Source: Rhopalosiphum padi
Lineage: Eukaryota > Arthropoda > Insecta > Hemiptera > Aphididae
Length of the DNA: 64,000 nucleotides
Direction of reading: 5' to 3'
Assembly (NCBI RefSeq): GCF_020882245.1
Contig: NC_083597.1
Location: 34,202,652-34,266,651 of the forward strand
Shown here: positions 23,835-35,980 of the stretch, piece by piece
How positions within the stretch are numbered: the first letter of the stretch is position 1
Layout of the letters: every line of letters starts with the position of its first letter
Made by a program: the position numbers and the translations under genes
The notes under the pieces: generated by a model
Database searches by the model: none
Seen by the model: the letters and a program-made list of their open reading frames with translations, nothing else
Told to the model about the DNA's origin: nothing

Positions 23835-25735
23835 GACGTTGAGCCTCCCCCGTAACGGCGGCCGACCCATAAGGTTAGCGGTTGAGGTTTACCGTTACTT
23901 GCAGGAGTACTCTGGACGTGAAAATGTTATTGCTGATCATATTATATTATTATCATAGTACGCGCACGCCGATAAATCAGTGGTCCGATGACAGATCAAT
24001 TAAACAGAAGTAACTAATTGTAATTTAGATCCGCCGCCGACCTGTCTGTCGCGAGGGAAAACGGACATGTGATAAAATGAAAAAATCAAAATGGAAAAAA
24101 AATAACATACGCCTTCGCAAAACGAGTTTCATACCTTCAAACGCCGCAGCACACAATACTATACAGTGGTGGATATAATAGCGAAAAGCAATATCCGAAC
24201 TGATGTATTACACAGTATAATATGAATAGCACAATATTTGGCAGTGCGGATCGTAATCATAAATCAGAAACACTGTATGTACTCAAATACAATACACGAT
24301 CAAAACTTTTTTTTTTTTAATCACGACCGATTGATATTCTTTTTATGGTTTTCGTTCTAACCATACTATCTATATCACAACTATATAGAGTATTCACCAA
24401 CTATTTACTATATCGAATTTAAAAACAACAGCAAATAAAAAATTTTAAAATTTTTTTTTTTAATGATCTGGCTAATTTGTTGTTTTGTAGTATTAAACGC
24501 AGACTACGTGTCTACGTAACGAGTCCATTCTCAAGAAATATGAAAATTAATAATCATAATAAATAATAACTATAAATACAATATATATATGATTACGATT
24601 GAGTTACTGAATAATAGATTAATTTGTAATTGTATATAATTAATATGCAATATATATTAATGTGCATTTTTCTAATCAAAAAAACTACTACTATAATAGT
24701 AATTTGAATTATTTTTATAATATATAATTTATACAATTAACGATACACTTATATATAGTGATATAAACATACTAATTTGAAACGATTTTTTTTATTTCTA
24801 TAAAAATAAACACTCATCTTGATTTTTATTTAAAATAATTTTTATTCATTAGACATTATTGATATGCAATATTCAATAAAATAACCTAACTGATATCGGC
24901 GATATATTATCTAAACTTGGTATCTTGCCTAAAATTATCCGAATAAAAAATATTATAATAGTTTCACATAAAATAATAATCTTGAAAAACGCAAAATATA
25001 GTTGAGTTATATCATGATTTTATTGCTATCGCATAGTATCATGTTCTGTGTGCAAGGGGGTTGGAATATTTGAACATCGAATAATTTATAATATGTATCA
25101 TTAATTTTTCTTTAAAAATTCTAATCGAAAGTTATAACCATGAATAAGCATTATAATAGTTACTTGTGCATATATCAGAATCTAATGACAGGTAATGAGG
25201 TATCACACTTCCACGTTATTTTTAGAATAGGTCAAACAAATTATAGTACCTACTAGTACATACCGCTGTGTTTTTAAAATTAGATATAACAGCACACTTA
25301 CATGAATTTATCAAAAAAAAAAATAGATTAAAATTGTAAAATTGAAAATTTTGTTTACAGAACAAGCACCACTTTTAATCTAAGTAAAAAATAATTTATT
25401 TTGTAAGAATTCTGAATTAACTTATCTGTATTCTAAAGTGTATCGGGATATACATTATTTTATCAAACTGAAAATTATAAACTAGTTTTCAAGAACGGCG
25501 CGGATATAATTTGTAAATTATTTTCTTCACATTATATTATATATTACTATATTAGTAATAATATTGCTATTTTGGTAATTTCTAAAATAGCGCAACAGCC
25601 CTTATTCGAGAATGCTCAAATTGCAGTATAATGTTTTTATGCCTTAAGTATAGGGTTAAAAATGGTCGAATAATTTGTTTTTAGGGGTACCCTTGTTATA
25701 ACGCGATTAATATCCTGAAGTGAGGCTAATTACAG

Positions 25736-25789
25736 GTTTGGGCGCACCATAATAAGAGAAAGATGTGGATTTTTTGAGCCGCGGGCCTG
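25736..25789 (+). CDS. Possible 54-nt internal exon (very doubtful)
   Basis: A piece bounded by an acceptor (ctaattacag) and a good donor (CCTG|GTAAGC), with exactly one open frame: one base, then 17 codons reading FGRTIIRERCGFFEPRA, then two bases. There is no recognised domain and no adjoining exon. The surrounding unit ends in poly(A), so a retroposed fragment is an alternative. Confidence 0.1.
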
Positions 25790-25920
25790 GTAAGCATAAA
25801 AAGAGGCGCCTGACACATGTTGTTCACTGGGTGGTGGAAAAGGTGGTTTATGTTTTTATGACCTCGATACCGCAGCTATAATATTATGATAGATGAAATT
25901 AAAGTATTATAAATGTTTTC

Positions 25921-25936
25921 AAAAAAAAAAAAAAAA
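25921..25936. repeat. Poly(A)16 run
   Basis: Sixteen consecutive A residues closing an otherwise GC-richer segment (about 25700-25870). It is compatible with a retroposed tail on the plus strand. Confidence 0.85.
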
Positions 25937-26173
25937 TGTAACAGTGTAATAAAATGTAATAAAACGTAAACGAAATAATGGTTCGTGGTTGGCAGCTGTC
26001 GCAAGTCACTTTTATTTGAAGACTTCAGAAATCTATATATGGCCGATAACACCAGACGAAAAATTCAATATAACTCAGTGTTTACTTTTTATATTCTGTG
26101 AATAGGAAAAACGCAACGAGTCGGCAAGTCAATCCCTTTTAATCAGATAAACGACGTAGTTGGAATTTTAGTT

Positions 26174-26196
26174 TATATATATATATATATATATAT
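26174..26196. repeat. (TA)n microsatellite, 23 bp
   Basis: A TA dinucleotide repeat in AT-rich DNA. Confidence 0.9.
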
Positions 26197-28649
26197 TATA
26201 CATACATGAATGATACATAAGATAAATTATTATTTTTTTCCATCGCCTCTGCGGAACATACAAAATATTATATTTAAAAATAAATTCTATTGGAAATGGA
26301 AATAAACTGCTTTTAGAACTTATAACGTATCTACCGATATTGTTTCCCCTTTTGTTATTCATATTAAAATATTATAAGTGAATTCAAAGTGCATATAAGG
26401 TAAAGACGACAATCGATTTTACATGCATGCCTATATTGTATTGGTATTTGTAAACACATTTTATTTAATATTTTTCATCATCATTATTAATTTACACCAT
26501 TATTTTATTTTATTTTTTGGGCCACTTAAATTATACAGTATAATATTAATAATTTTTATTTCCTAAGAAAAAGTTGTTGAAAATATAAACATGGGTGTAC
26601 CTGCACATAAATAGATATAGTTGTAAGTAACAATTATTTTTTTTTAATTTTAAAATATAATCAGGCTTGGCCTGTATTCAAATAAAGTAATCTCCAAAAT
26701 AATGTAATCAAAACATTTTGTAAAGACCAAATTATATTTTATTACAGTGTATATCTTATAGAAATATAACAATAAAATAATTGTCTTACAAAAAATAAAA
26801 TATTACATGATTCATATTAATTATCTTATTTGTAAAATTATATTTTAATTGCCTTTATATATACCTATAACTAGATATACTTAAGTCAAATTAAGATTTT
26901 TCTAATATAAACGTAAGAAAATAAACACAATATACATAAGAAATAAAATGCATTAACTTGTAAGGAAACATCAACCATGTAAGTAAAATAACCGCCAAAA
27001 TAAATTATTTATATTCAAATAGCCTTCTATGTAATTATTACAGTTATAATAAACTCCTTTATGCACAACACGTGAATTTGTTCGTGTGAATAAATAAGAA
27101 CAAACAAATCAAAATGCGACTAAAAAAATACATAGGTATACCTACACAAAAATGTATATTATAGAAGTTTATCGCGGATTAAAAGTTTTTATCAGGTACT
27201 GTCATCGGTATTTTATAGTTCGGTTAGCGAAATTTATGGACTGCTATACGAGACGTAAAGGGCAAAAAACCAACGGGAGGAATTTGAGAGGTCCCGCCTC
27301 ACTATATATTTATTAAAATGGCAAGCATTTATTTTATAAGCATTGAGGATGATAAAAAAAAATCACAAAGAAAGTTACGTCATCTGTAAAGGTAAAAAAG
27401 ACCAAACTAAAACAATAATAGTATAAACCTATATCGTATAAAAAAAAAATGTAAAATTAAAATAATATAACTAAATTCACCAAATATTTATAAACTATAA
27501 TAATATTGGAATGTGTAATGTATACATTCGAAATAATAAATACATTTAGTTTGAAAAGCATTCATTTTTATAACCAGTTTTAAAAACGCAATTAAATTTA
27601 ACTCGTCTGTGTAATACAATAATTATAATGAGTATTATATAATATTATTTTCAAGAAACAGTAGCTTGAAAAAATATGGAATACTAACACATTAACATTT
27701 TGGATTTTTCTTTATTCAAAAATTAATAACTGTCAACGTGGATATATGAATATCATAAAAATATAAATGAAAAAAAAATAATAATTTTATGTTGAGAAGT
27801 TATTTACAACTTTAGTTTAATTATTTATTATTCAATATAAAAAAATTATATTTCCGTTCATGAACAATTTTCAACAAACAGGTAACATAAAAATAATCAT
27901 AATGTATATTGTTTATTCGGAAGTTATTCCTCTTAGAATCCGTATACCTTACTCTAAAATAACTAAAACTAAATGATATAAGTAATACATTATTATTATA
28001 TTTGTATCAATAAATTGAATTTTTTCTTAATGGATTCATAAGTTTTACTTATATCTCAGCGATAATCTTATGAAAACTATAAAATATGTTCCAATGACAA
28101 ATTTTTAGATACGTTAACCATAAATTGTAATACATAAACGAAAATAAATTTTTCGAATGTCTTAGTAATATAATATTGATACACAACGATAACGTATTAC
28201 TGATGTATTAGCATAATATTATTATTGTCAATGGAATTGGAGAACAACACCACGATGGAACGCCGAAACCCTAAATTAGGAGAAAAGAGTTGTACATAAG
28301 GTCGAGAATATTTTTTCACCTAAAACGACATCAGCGGGAGTCCGCGAAACAACGTTCTCACGTCGAAATCACATAACATTATTACGTACGGTTGAATTAT
28401 TGCGAACTACTTGGCATCGAAAGACCGGCAGCAGCAGAAACTTCGATTTATACCTATACCGACTCACGTACTTGCCTATATTATAATATGAGTATAGGTA
28501 TATAGGTACGCGCAGAATTTGAATGGAAATAGTTTACATTAACTTCTCGTTATATACGCGCACGCATAATATAATATATTATTATGTAGTGATGCGCGAG
28601 AACTCGAGTTTTCGTTCGCCGGCCAACTATTGTTCGCGTGTAGTATTAT

Positions 28650-28684
28650 ACACACACGCACACATACACACACACATATATATG
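28650..28684. repeat. Compound (CA)n-(TA)n microsatellite
   Basis: An impure CA repeat passing into TATATATA. Confidence 0.9.
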
Positions 28685-29003
28685 TGGAAGGTACCTCCTA
28701 TATAGGTACGCGCGCGGACACGATAATAATAATATGATAATATGAAAAGACAATGCGAAAAACTCGCCGCGGGAGGAAGCCCGCCCGGGCCGGCGCGTTT
28801 GTCGTCGATCGACGATGATCGCCCTCTATATATATATATATTATAATATACACACGAGTATAATAATATATACATAACATAATATGTGATACACCTATAT
28901 GTATAGTGTGTATACACGAACGCCGGGCGATCCACATCATGTCTCGACGACGGGCTTCGGATGCCATTTGAATATAATATGTTTGCTATACGACGGGTCC
29001 TCG

Positions 29004-29023
29004 TTATTATTATTATTATTATT
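29004..29023. repeat. (TTA)n microsatellite
   Basis: A 20-bp TTA triplet repeat. Confidence 0.9.
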
Positions 29024-29437
29024 CGTATATTATAATACACGTAGGTACACGCGCGTGGAATTCAACGGCGGACGTGCAGCGGCGGTCCTCGGACCCCGCA
29101 GCCGACTGATTGCTGCTGTTGCTGCTGCTCCCAACGCGTGTGACGCCGGCCGATTTGCACACAATATATTACACGCTGCACACGCGGGATGTTGCAGGTA
29201 GGTAGGTGCCCATAATAGCTGGACAGGTAATGCCTACCTGTAGTACACAGCCGCGGTGGACACGTGCCCGCGCCTCCGATGGACGTGCACAATATTTGAC
29301 AACGCGTTTTTGACGCATCCGACTCCCGCGACGTCGCGTGCATTCTATAATATCATGCCAACTCAAGAACCGGACAACCGACAACGGCACACCGTGCGAT
29401 CAGTGTCGCCCGTGAATGGTGTATCGTAAGAATACTG

Positions 29438-29762
29438 CAGTGGCGTGGCGAAAGCTAATTTTCGAGGCATGCCAGAGGTAACAGAATTTTATAACAAGTA
29501 ACGAGAAAAAAATAAAACAATAATATTGTTGTAGTATTACTCTGTACTATAGCTACAATGAAGTAAATCAATTTAAATTATTCGAAGAAATTCAGTTGCT
29601 TGTACGATTGTACGTCATGATTAAATTATGATTTTATCTAAAATTATTCAAAAACAAAAAAATTAAAACGATTACTGATTCGATCACACGGAGATGGTGA
29701 TGAGTATATAGGTATAGACGACGATTTCTAGGCCTCAGAATGACATGTTCGACGCGCCACTG
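29438..29762. mobile_element. hAT-like MITE with CAGTGGCG termini
   Basis: The left end is CAGTGGCGTGGCG (29438-29450). The right end, read on the minus strand, is CAGTGGCGCGTCG (29762-29750). Eight terminal bases are identical and several inner bases match. CAGTGGCG ends are typical of hAT-superfamily elements, which make 8-bp target duplications. Here the flanking octamers GAATACTG and TTTGTATG do not match, so the insertion is old or the boundary is slightly off. No transposase is inside the 325 bp. Confidence 0.5.
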
Positions 29763-30055
29763 TTTGTATGCTGTTGAGACCAAACATTATTTTGTCGGTA
29801 TTTGGACGTAACTATTCACGTTGTATACGCCAGTGAGCAGGGTAAATGGACAACATGATATTTTTAAGAATAATGAACGTAACTTACAATAATTTTTAAA
29901 AACGTTAAAACTTTTCAAATAGAAAAATGGAATGTTTTTTTTTTGTTAAACAATCACCCAGTTTAACAATAAATAAATATTCATCGACGTAAAATAATAA
30001 TACACAAAATCAAATTATTTGAGACAGCATTTTATTATGATAGATGGATACTTAC
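29763..30055. other. AT-rich tract next to the candidate minus-strand exon
   Basis: Nothing recognised apart from the first copy of TATTATGATAGATGG (30033-30047). Confidence 0.5.
30033..30047. repeat. 15-bp direct repeat, copy 1 (TATTATGATAGATGG)
   Basis: Identical to 30218-30232; a 14-bp match also occurs at 25882-25895. The two close copies flank the candidate exon at 30056-30139. Confidence 0.8.
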
Positions 30056-30139
30056 CAAGCAGGTTTTGTGATGCTATGATGCCAGTTCTAGAATCTAGGG
30101 TGATATAATAAGCATCTTTAGCACCTGTGCGATTCACAC
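30056..30139 (-). CDS. Possible 84-nt internal exon, unidentified protein
   Basis: On the minus strand an 84-nt piece ends at a near-perfect donor (CTTG|GTAAGT) and starts after an AG (tcatatag) with a poor pyrimidine tract. Only one frame is used: two bases, 27 open codons, one base, so the exon is phase-symmetric. It reads VNRTGAKDAYYITLDSRTG then IIASQNLL. The string F/Y-x-LDSRTGxI is loosely reminiscent of cadherin repeats, but I cannot place it. It lies between two copies of a 15-bp direct repeat. Chance remains a serious alternative. Confidence 0.2.
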
Positions 30140-30217
30140 CTATATGATAGACATGGTATCGCCCCTAGATTTTTCACTTTCGGCAATTAAATTATAATAA
30201 TCTACAGTGGTAGTGGG

Positions 30218-30232
30218 TATTATGATAGATGG
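30218..30232. repeat. 15-bp direct repeat, copy 2 (TATTATGATAGATGG)
   Basis: Second copy, 185 bp after the first, on the same strand. Confidence 0.8.
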
Positions 30233-31540
30233 AAGTTTACACCCTATAACAACGCTTTTGATATATTATTATTAATATAATACACTGTATAGTTTTCCGA
30301 CAATTCTGATTTAAAACGTTTTCAAATATACCATCATATACAAAAAAAACATTGCTCCGAAATATGCGCCACTCGAGGCTATACTTCGACTTCACCCCAT
30401 CTGTCAAAAAATACCGCCACAATAACAAGACACTATACTCGGTTCAGTGTGCGTACACGAAACACGTCGACGTCGGACTCATTCATAGGCGGAGCTATGA
30501 GATGTGCAGCTGCATCGCCAAAGGGACCGCTTTAAATTAGGTATTAAGGGCCACCAAGATTTTGAATTCTTGGGCAGTTGTGCAGTTTTTGGTAATTAGT
30601 AGATGGGAAATTATATAACGATATGATAGTTCAAAATTCGGGAAACTAAAAATTATCAATAACTGGTTTAATGTAACCAAGGTGTACCACGAACCGTGAA
30701 TCTCAGTGATTTATGGTAATAATATCATTGATATTAATATATCAATACAATAAATTATTGAAAAATGAAAAACAACCGTGGCGGTCAGCAAATTAAACAA
30801 TACTCAGTTATTTTTATACATATATGATGTCAATGAACTTAACGCTGTTATCTTAACTCTTAACAAATGTCAATAATTTAGGAGGCGATTTTTTTCACAG
30901 AAGATGATATTGATGAGTTGAGGTAATAATACAATTTAAAATTTAGGTTCAAATATAAAAAATTGATATTATCTCTTCTTTGAAAGTTGAACTCAAAGTA
31001 TAACTCAAGTATTTCAAATTAATTTTTTTAAACATCCTAACAAATAATAGTGAAAGTTATTCATTTGTAATAACAAAATTATTTTAATAGACTTTTTTAC
31101 GGTATACAATCAATTTTAATACGTAGGTTAGAATATTGTACTTGAACAATTTTAGTATATTCAATAATTTCAATAGATAATGAAATAATCAATCGACTAT
31201 ATTATTATTAAAGTATTTGTATATCGATAGTTTTATGATAATTGTACGCTTAAATACGATTTGAAACAAACCCAGTCGAATATAACTATATTATATGAGT
31301 GCGTACTATATAATATGCTATATAGTCAAAAGCGTATTGAATTGTTAATTTGTATTTTTCTTTGACCAGCTGTATATTTATCGCACGAACCACGCAATAA
31401 TTCAAGAATTACACACCAATACCAATTTTCAAGTTAGGAATTACACGTGTATATCGATTAGACTATACACATGTATTTTATATTTATCTTTGCGACGTAT
31501 TATAATATACGTTGTCGAGTAATTTTTTTCTCTTATCTCG
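30233..31540. other. Mostly AT-rich tract; possible hAT-type end fragment
   Basis: No gene is called. The GC-richer block at 30345-30560 (CATAGGCGGAGC, then GCATCGCCAAAGGGACC) recalls the CAxxGGCGGA ends and 'CCAAAGGG' interiors of hAT-type MITEs, but no matching opposite end was found. The remainder is AT-rich. Confidence 0.35.
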
Positions 31541-32760
31541 ATTTAATTTTAAGCCGCCAAAGTTTGGAAATTTATTTGCCTTGTACTGCATTTTTCTCCC
31601 CACAGAAGATTTATCTGCTTGCAATGAGAAACTCCGCCTTCCACACGTAGACCGGAATGCGTTGTCGTCTTTTCAAATTACATGATTTATACGTTATATA
31701 ATCTAAACACACGTTTAAAGACGATATAACATATATTTATATTTATTTTTAATATTTTTTTTTTTTTGTTGATATTTATTCCTCACCTCCTTCCACTCTA
31801 TAAACATTGGCGTAATTTTTGTGGATAGATTAAAAAAAAAATTAAAAGTCGTGTGTATATTACACAGGCGGCTCGGCAGGATATTTTAATGACTATAAAC
31901 TAAACGCCGGGTTTGTATTATATACCTACCTATAGGTTGTCGGGACTTGTTTGTGGAAGGTGCTTGGCCCGGCTAATAAATACCATGCTAACGAGACCTG
32001 ACCAGTGCCGGTTCACCTGGCACCTTGTTATTTACTGTATACTTTTTTGTTTAACAAGGCATGTTTCAGACTATAATTAAGTTTATTTAGAATGACGACG
32101 ACGTTGCCACGACTACCTCTAAGGGATGTCCGAAACGGGAAAGGAAAAAAAAACAACCAAAATCGTTTATGAAAATTGGATCAGTCGTATAACGATATGG
32201 TAACTATTATTATTATGGCCGTTGGACACCTTTAGAAAGATACTTAAACGACGGACAATGAAAAGAACAAAAACATGTCGAACAGACACGTGTTTAATCG
32301 CACTGTAATTTAAAACGAATTTCGAAGTTTATATATATAAAAAGGTGTGTATAAATATTTTATAGGCGCCAACAAATCTCATTTGTTTTCCGAACCACTG
32401 AATACTGAGTTATTGAATATGTGGCTGATATCACAACCCTTTTCCCCTCTTAAACGTTATCGCCACATCTTCATCGGAAAATAACATTTACACCATCAAT
32501 ATAAATAGTTGAACTGAGGGTTAAAATATCCATCCTTACTTCTTTGGCCACCCCGCAGTGTTTGAAATGCGTTAATCATCAACCGTACCTATGTGTCCAA
32601 ATACTATTACAGGTATGCTGTAAAAAATATACATATAAACTGAATACTCACTAAAGAACACACACACAAGAGAAAAAATAACGGATGGAATACAGAGTGG
32701 GTGTGAACACTGAACACTCGTCTCGCTAGTCGTTACTCTCGCCTCAGTGCAAGTCAGCGT
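31541..32760. other. CpG-rich patch with exon-like frames on both strands
   Basis: A strong plus-strand acceptor (tttttctccccacag, ending 31605) precedes a 25-codon frame (core DLSACNEKLRLPHVDRNALS) ending TGA. The minus strand over the same bases is also open for 38 codons. A 57-codon plus-strand frame without ATG start runs about 31900-32070. A possible promoter or first exon on the minus strand, at 32650-32770, ends in TTTA|GTGAGT. None is called because the frames compete. Confidence 0.35.
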
Positions 32761-35700
32761 TATATACTTAATTATTTATATTAGACTTAGACATTTAGAA
32801 ATAATAACAAATCGTTTCATAGACTAACGATTCTGATCAAACTCAATTAGCTGTTAATTATTTTAATATACTATAATTATTTTTATTTAAAGACCTCATA
32901 AAAAAATATTTACGTGATTCATTGTATTTGAGACTATTTGTGTAAATAATACAAATATAATATTATCATCATCGCAATATTCTCAAAACGATTAAATAAT
33001 TAAAAAATTATACATCTAAAATATAGCATATAAGTACATTGTACATACAGATACAATACACCGATTTCCTTAAAAAAACTTGCAATAAAATTGTTTTCCT
33101 TTAATAAGGTTAGGTATTTCTATCAGCTTTATAAAAGTCAGTTATAACATAAAACAACTTAACATAATTTTATTGAAGTAGTATTTATAAAAAAAAAATA
33201 ATCACAACGAGAATTCAATATATATATATAAGTTTTTAATGAAATAGTAATAATTTACAAATGTAGTACCTTAAACAATGTTAACTTTACAATTATTTTA
33301 ATTAATAAGAAATCTCATGAAAAACTTATGTACCTACATTTTAAAACAAACAAATACATTTTAATTTTATGTAATATTAAATCTAAAACCCCGTTAGTTT
33401 GCTTTCAATTCTAAAGTAGGTATATAATCTATCTATTCAAAATTTTATCAAAGAAAAATCATCGAATATAATGTTATAACTTATAATACAGTAACTTGCA
33501 CAACAAAATAATATTATAATACATGAGTAGTTATCCTAGAATCATATTAAAATTATTATTATGTAACTAACTCTGGTAGGTCTTAAAACGAGACGAAATA
33601 CATCATGTGAATACGATTTCGAGAAGTTATTTAATCCTTAAAAGAGCGAAAATTATATGGAACATTGACTAATTATGATCTAGCATACTAGCCTATCATT
33701 AGAATCGGTCATTATTTATTAATATACACAGAGTACCTTTCGTATTGTTTCTACATCTCTCTCAAAAAACAAAATATAGGTATATACGACTTGCGTAAGG
33801 GGCCTAATAAATTTTGTTCTCCTTCACCGTATACTCTCTATATACTACTTCTCATTCAACTAACTGATAATTACTCCAACAAAAGTTCCCGGAACCGAAT
33901 CATAAACAATTGTACTCCTCTGTTATTAGTTTATTACACATGTAACATGGTTTTTATGGTTGTCTGGTTAAAAAACAAAAACAATACGCATTATTCTTTA
34001 TTTGATACGAGTGAATTAGTTATATATACTTTAAAAATACTTATACAGGTGTGCTACTTAAAGTGTTGCTAACAGGTGAAAGATACGATTAACGTTCTTA
34101 TAAAAGATGTACTTAATTCGATAAAAAAACAACATAAGCATGTTCGGAATGTTTATACGTTCAAGTTCTGCGGCGATTAAACATAGGAGAAACCTATTGT
34201 AATTTTATTAAAATAACACATCCGGCTTTTTAAACACTTGTCGAAACCATAAATCCTATACAAAAAGTACAGCTGTTGAATAGTATATTTCATTCAAAGC
34301 ATAAAAATCGTATTTGTTCTCAGAAATAAACAAATTAAACAAATTTATACATAATATATACACTATAAACTATACATTATAAATAGGTATGAAGGTGTAT
34401 AACTACCTACTACTATATTATTATGAATAGATACATAACGTGTATATATGACGGAAATTTAAAAACTTAAATTGCATTTACGCCTTTTAACTATTTATAA
34501 TCGTAAATAGTAATAGTAATATACAGTTATCAATACGATCTAAAATACAAATAATTCTACTGAGCAATGAAACTAAAAAGTGCGAATGAAATTATGTACA
34601 ATTCTGTATAGCCATATAAGTATACTATATGAGCATGGATTTTTTTTTAGTTTTTAAATATCATTATGTTTACAGAAGAAATATACATTTGTATTTATAA
34701 ATCTAACATAAGTACCCAAATTTATAAGTGAGTCATATAGTATCGATAGCTGTAAACAAAATATATTTTATTCGATAAATCTGAACGGTATACACTATTT
34801 ATTATACACTTTACACGCATTACCTAACTATATAATAAACGCTCAGAAAACCGTGTAATAACGTTTAAATATCGTCGTTTATCATATTTTAAGGGTATTT
34901 TGTACCTATACGTATTTATTATTTACAGCCCTGAATATAAATAAGAAAAAGTCGAAGTTGTTTGTCTAATAAAACGTGTTTAGAACAAGATAAGAAACAC
35001 AAACAATATTTTAACGGAATGTATAATAACATATATAGGTATTTATAAAATATATTCTAGTTACAAACACAGAAGTATATAAAACTGCAGCCGTCAATCG
35101 GTATTATACTAAATCTTTCTGAATTAATATGCAAATTCAACTATTGGAACGTATTTTAATGGAAATTTCGAAACGAATTTTTAAAGATAAATAAATAATA
35201 CTCTATACATGGGTAGAATGATATTATATATATAAAGATACAACATGAATGTATTACTGTTTATATCTAAAAATAAAATAATCATCGACGTACAAAATAC
35301 ATTCTTATAAATAAGATTTCGTAAAAAATATTGAATGAGTACCAGAGAATATGCACAATAGTGTTACACAAAGATAAAATAAACTGCGTGCAGCAAAGGC
35401 TCATAGGTATGTATTAGGCACAACGTGATGTAATTTTTTCGGTATAATATATGACATGAGCGCATAGATTTCGTATGACCCGCAACAGATACATATATTA
35501 TCATAACCATACCTACATATATGATTATCATAACGCCATCGGACTCTGAACTCAGGTGACGCAAAAGTTCGACTTAGACTTTATTGAAATAATAGATAAT
35601 ACATATAAAACAGTATTATGCAATATTGGTATGTATTATATTATGAGTCGATTAAAGTTAAATTATTGTTTTGATGAGACGACATAACGTAACATAATAA

Positions 35701-35980
35701 AAATTTCATATTAAATGAACCATAACTAGGGTGAATCGAGCCAAAAGACTTAGCAGCAGGCTAGGCCATGTACTAAAGTCTAACACGATCGCAAAATAAG
35801 TTCTGAATTCAAAACCACGATAAAGGAGATATACCTAAGCAACGATGGCCTGATAGTCTCTAGAGATCTAACAATACTATAGAAGTAGAAAACTATAAGA
35901 AGGAATAGTATTAAATAGAGACTAGATGTACATGACTAGATACAATAATAGAAACCTAAATAATACAACGTAATAAGTGA
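32761..35980. other. AT-rich tract, nothing recognised
   Basis: Stop-dense AT DNA with short AATAGT repeats near 34507. Open frames of 60-90 codons have Asn/Ile/Tyr-rich, low-complexity products. A non-repetitive piece at about 35725-35860 (GGTGAATCGAGCC, GGCTAGGCCATG) could be an old repeat fragment. Confidence 0.55.

Larger units (their letters stand above)
23641..24200. other. CpG-rich patch with hairpin and purine tract
   Basis: It contains the two-step hairpin at 23700-23747 and a purine-rich GA/CAGA tract at 23771-23834. After a fair acceptor (aatttag, 24038) there is a 48-codon plus-strand frame, Arg/Lys-rich, with no recognised motif; it is not called. Confidence 0.4.
24201..28220. 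other. Long AT-rich tract with one odd GC-rich insert at 25.7 kb
   Basis: Mostly stop-dense AT DNA. The exception is about 25600-25940, a GC-richer unit followed by 16 A residues, described separately. A (TA)n repeat lies at 26174-26196. No inverted termini or coding signatures were found elsewhere. Confidence 0.5.
28221..29437. other. CpG-rich patch with microsatellites, no gene called
   Basis: The GC-richest kilobase of the window. It includes a CA/TA compound repeat (28650-28684), a TTA repeat (29004-29023) and a CTG/CTT-type triplet run (29111-29130) that reads as six Gln on the minus strand. The longest minus-strand frames run through these repeats and were rejected. An 8-bp inverted repeat CAGGTAGG/CCTACCTG lies at 29195-29202 and 29233-29240. 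Confidence 0.45.

Noticed and set aside
28627..29040. 137-codon minus-strand open frame
   Set aside because: No ATG-based protein with sensible composition. It reads through CA/TA and TTA repeats, giving runs of Tyr, Ile, Cys and Val.
29062..29343. Minus-strand frame with six consecutive Gln codons
   Set aside because: The Gln run is a short CTG/CTT triplet repeat (29111-29130). Competing frames on both strands and the lack of flanking domain make a polyQ protein unlikely.
35725..35860. Possible tRNA-derived SINE start (GGTGAATCGAGCC...)
   Set aside because: No A/B-box pair at tRNA spacing and no poly(A) or target duplication could be seen.
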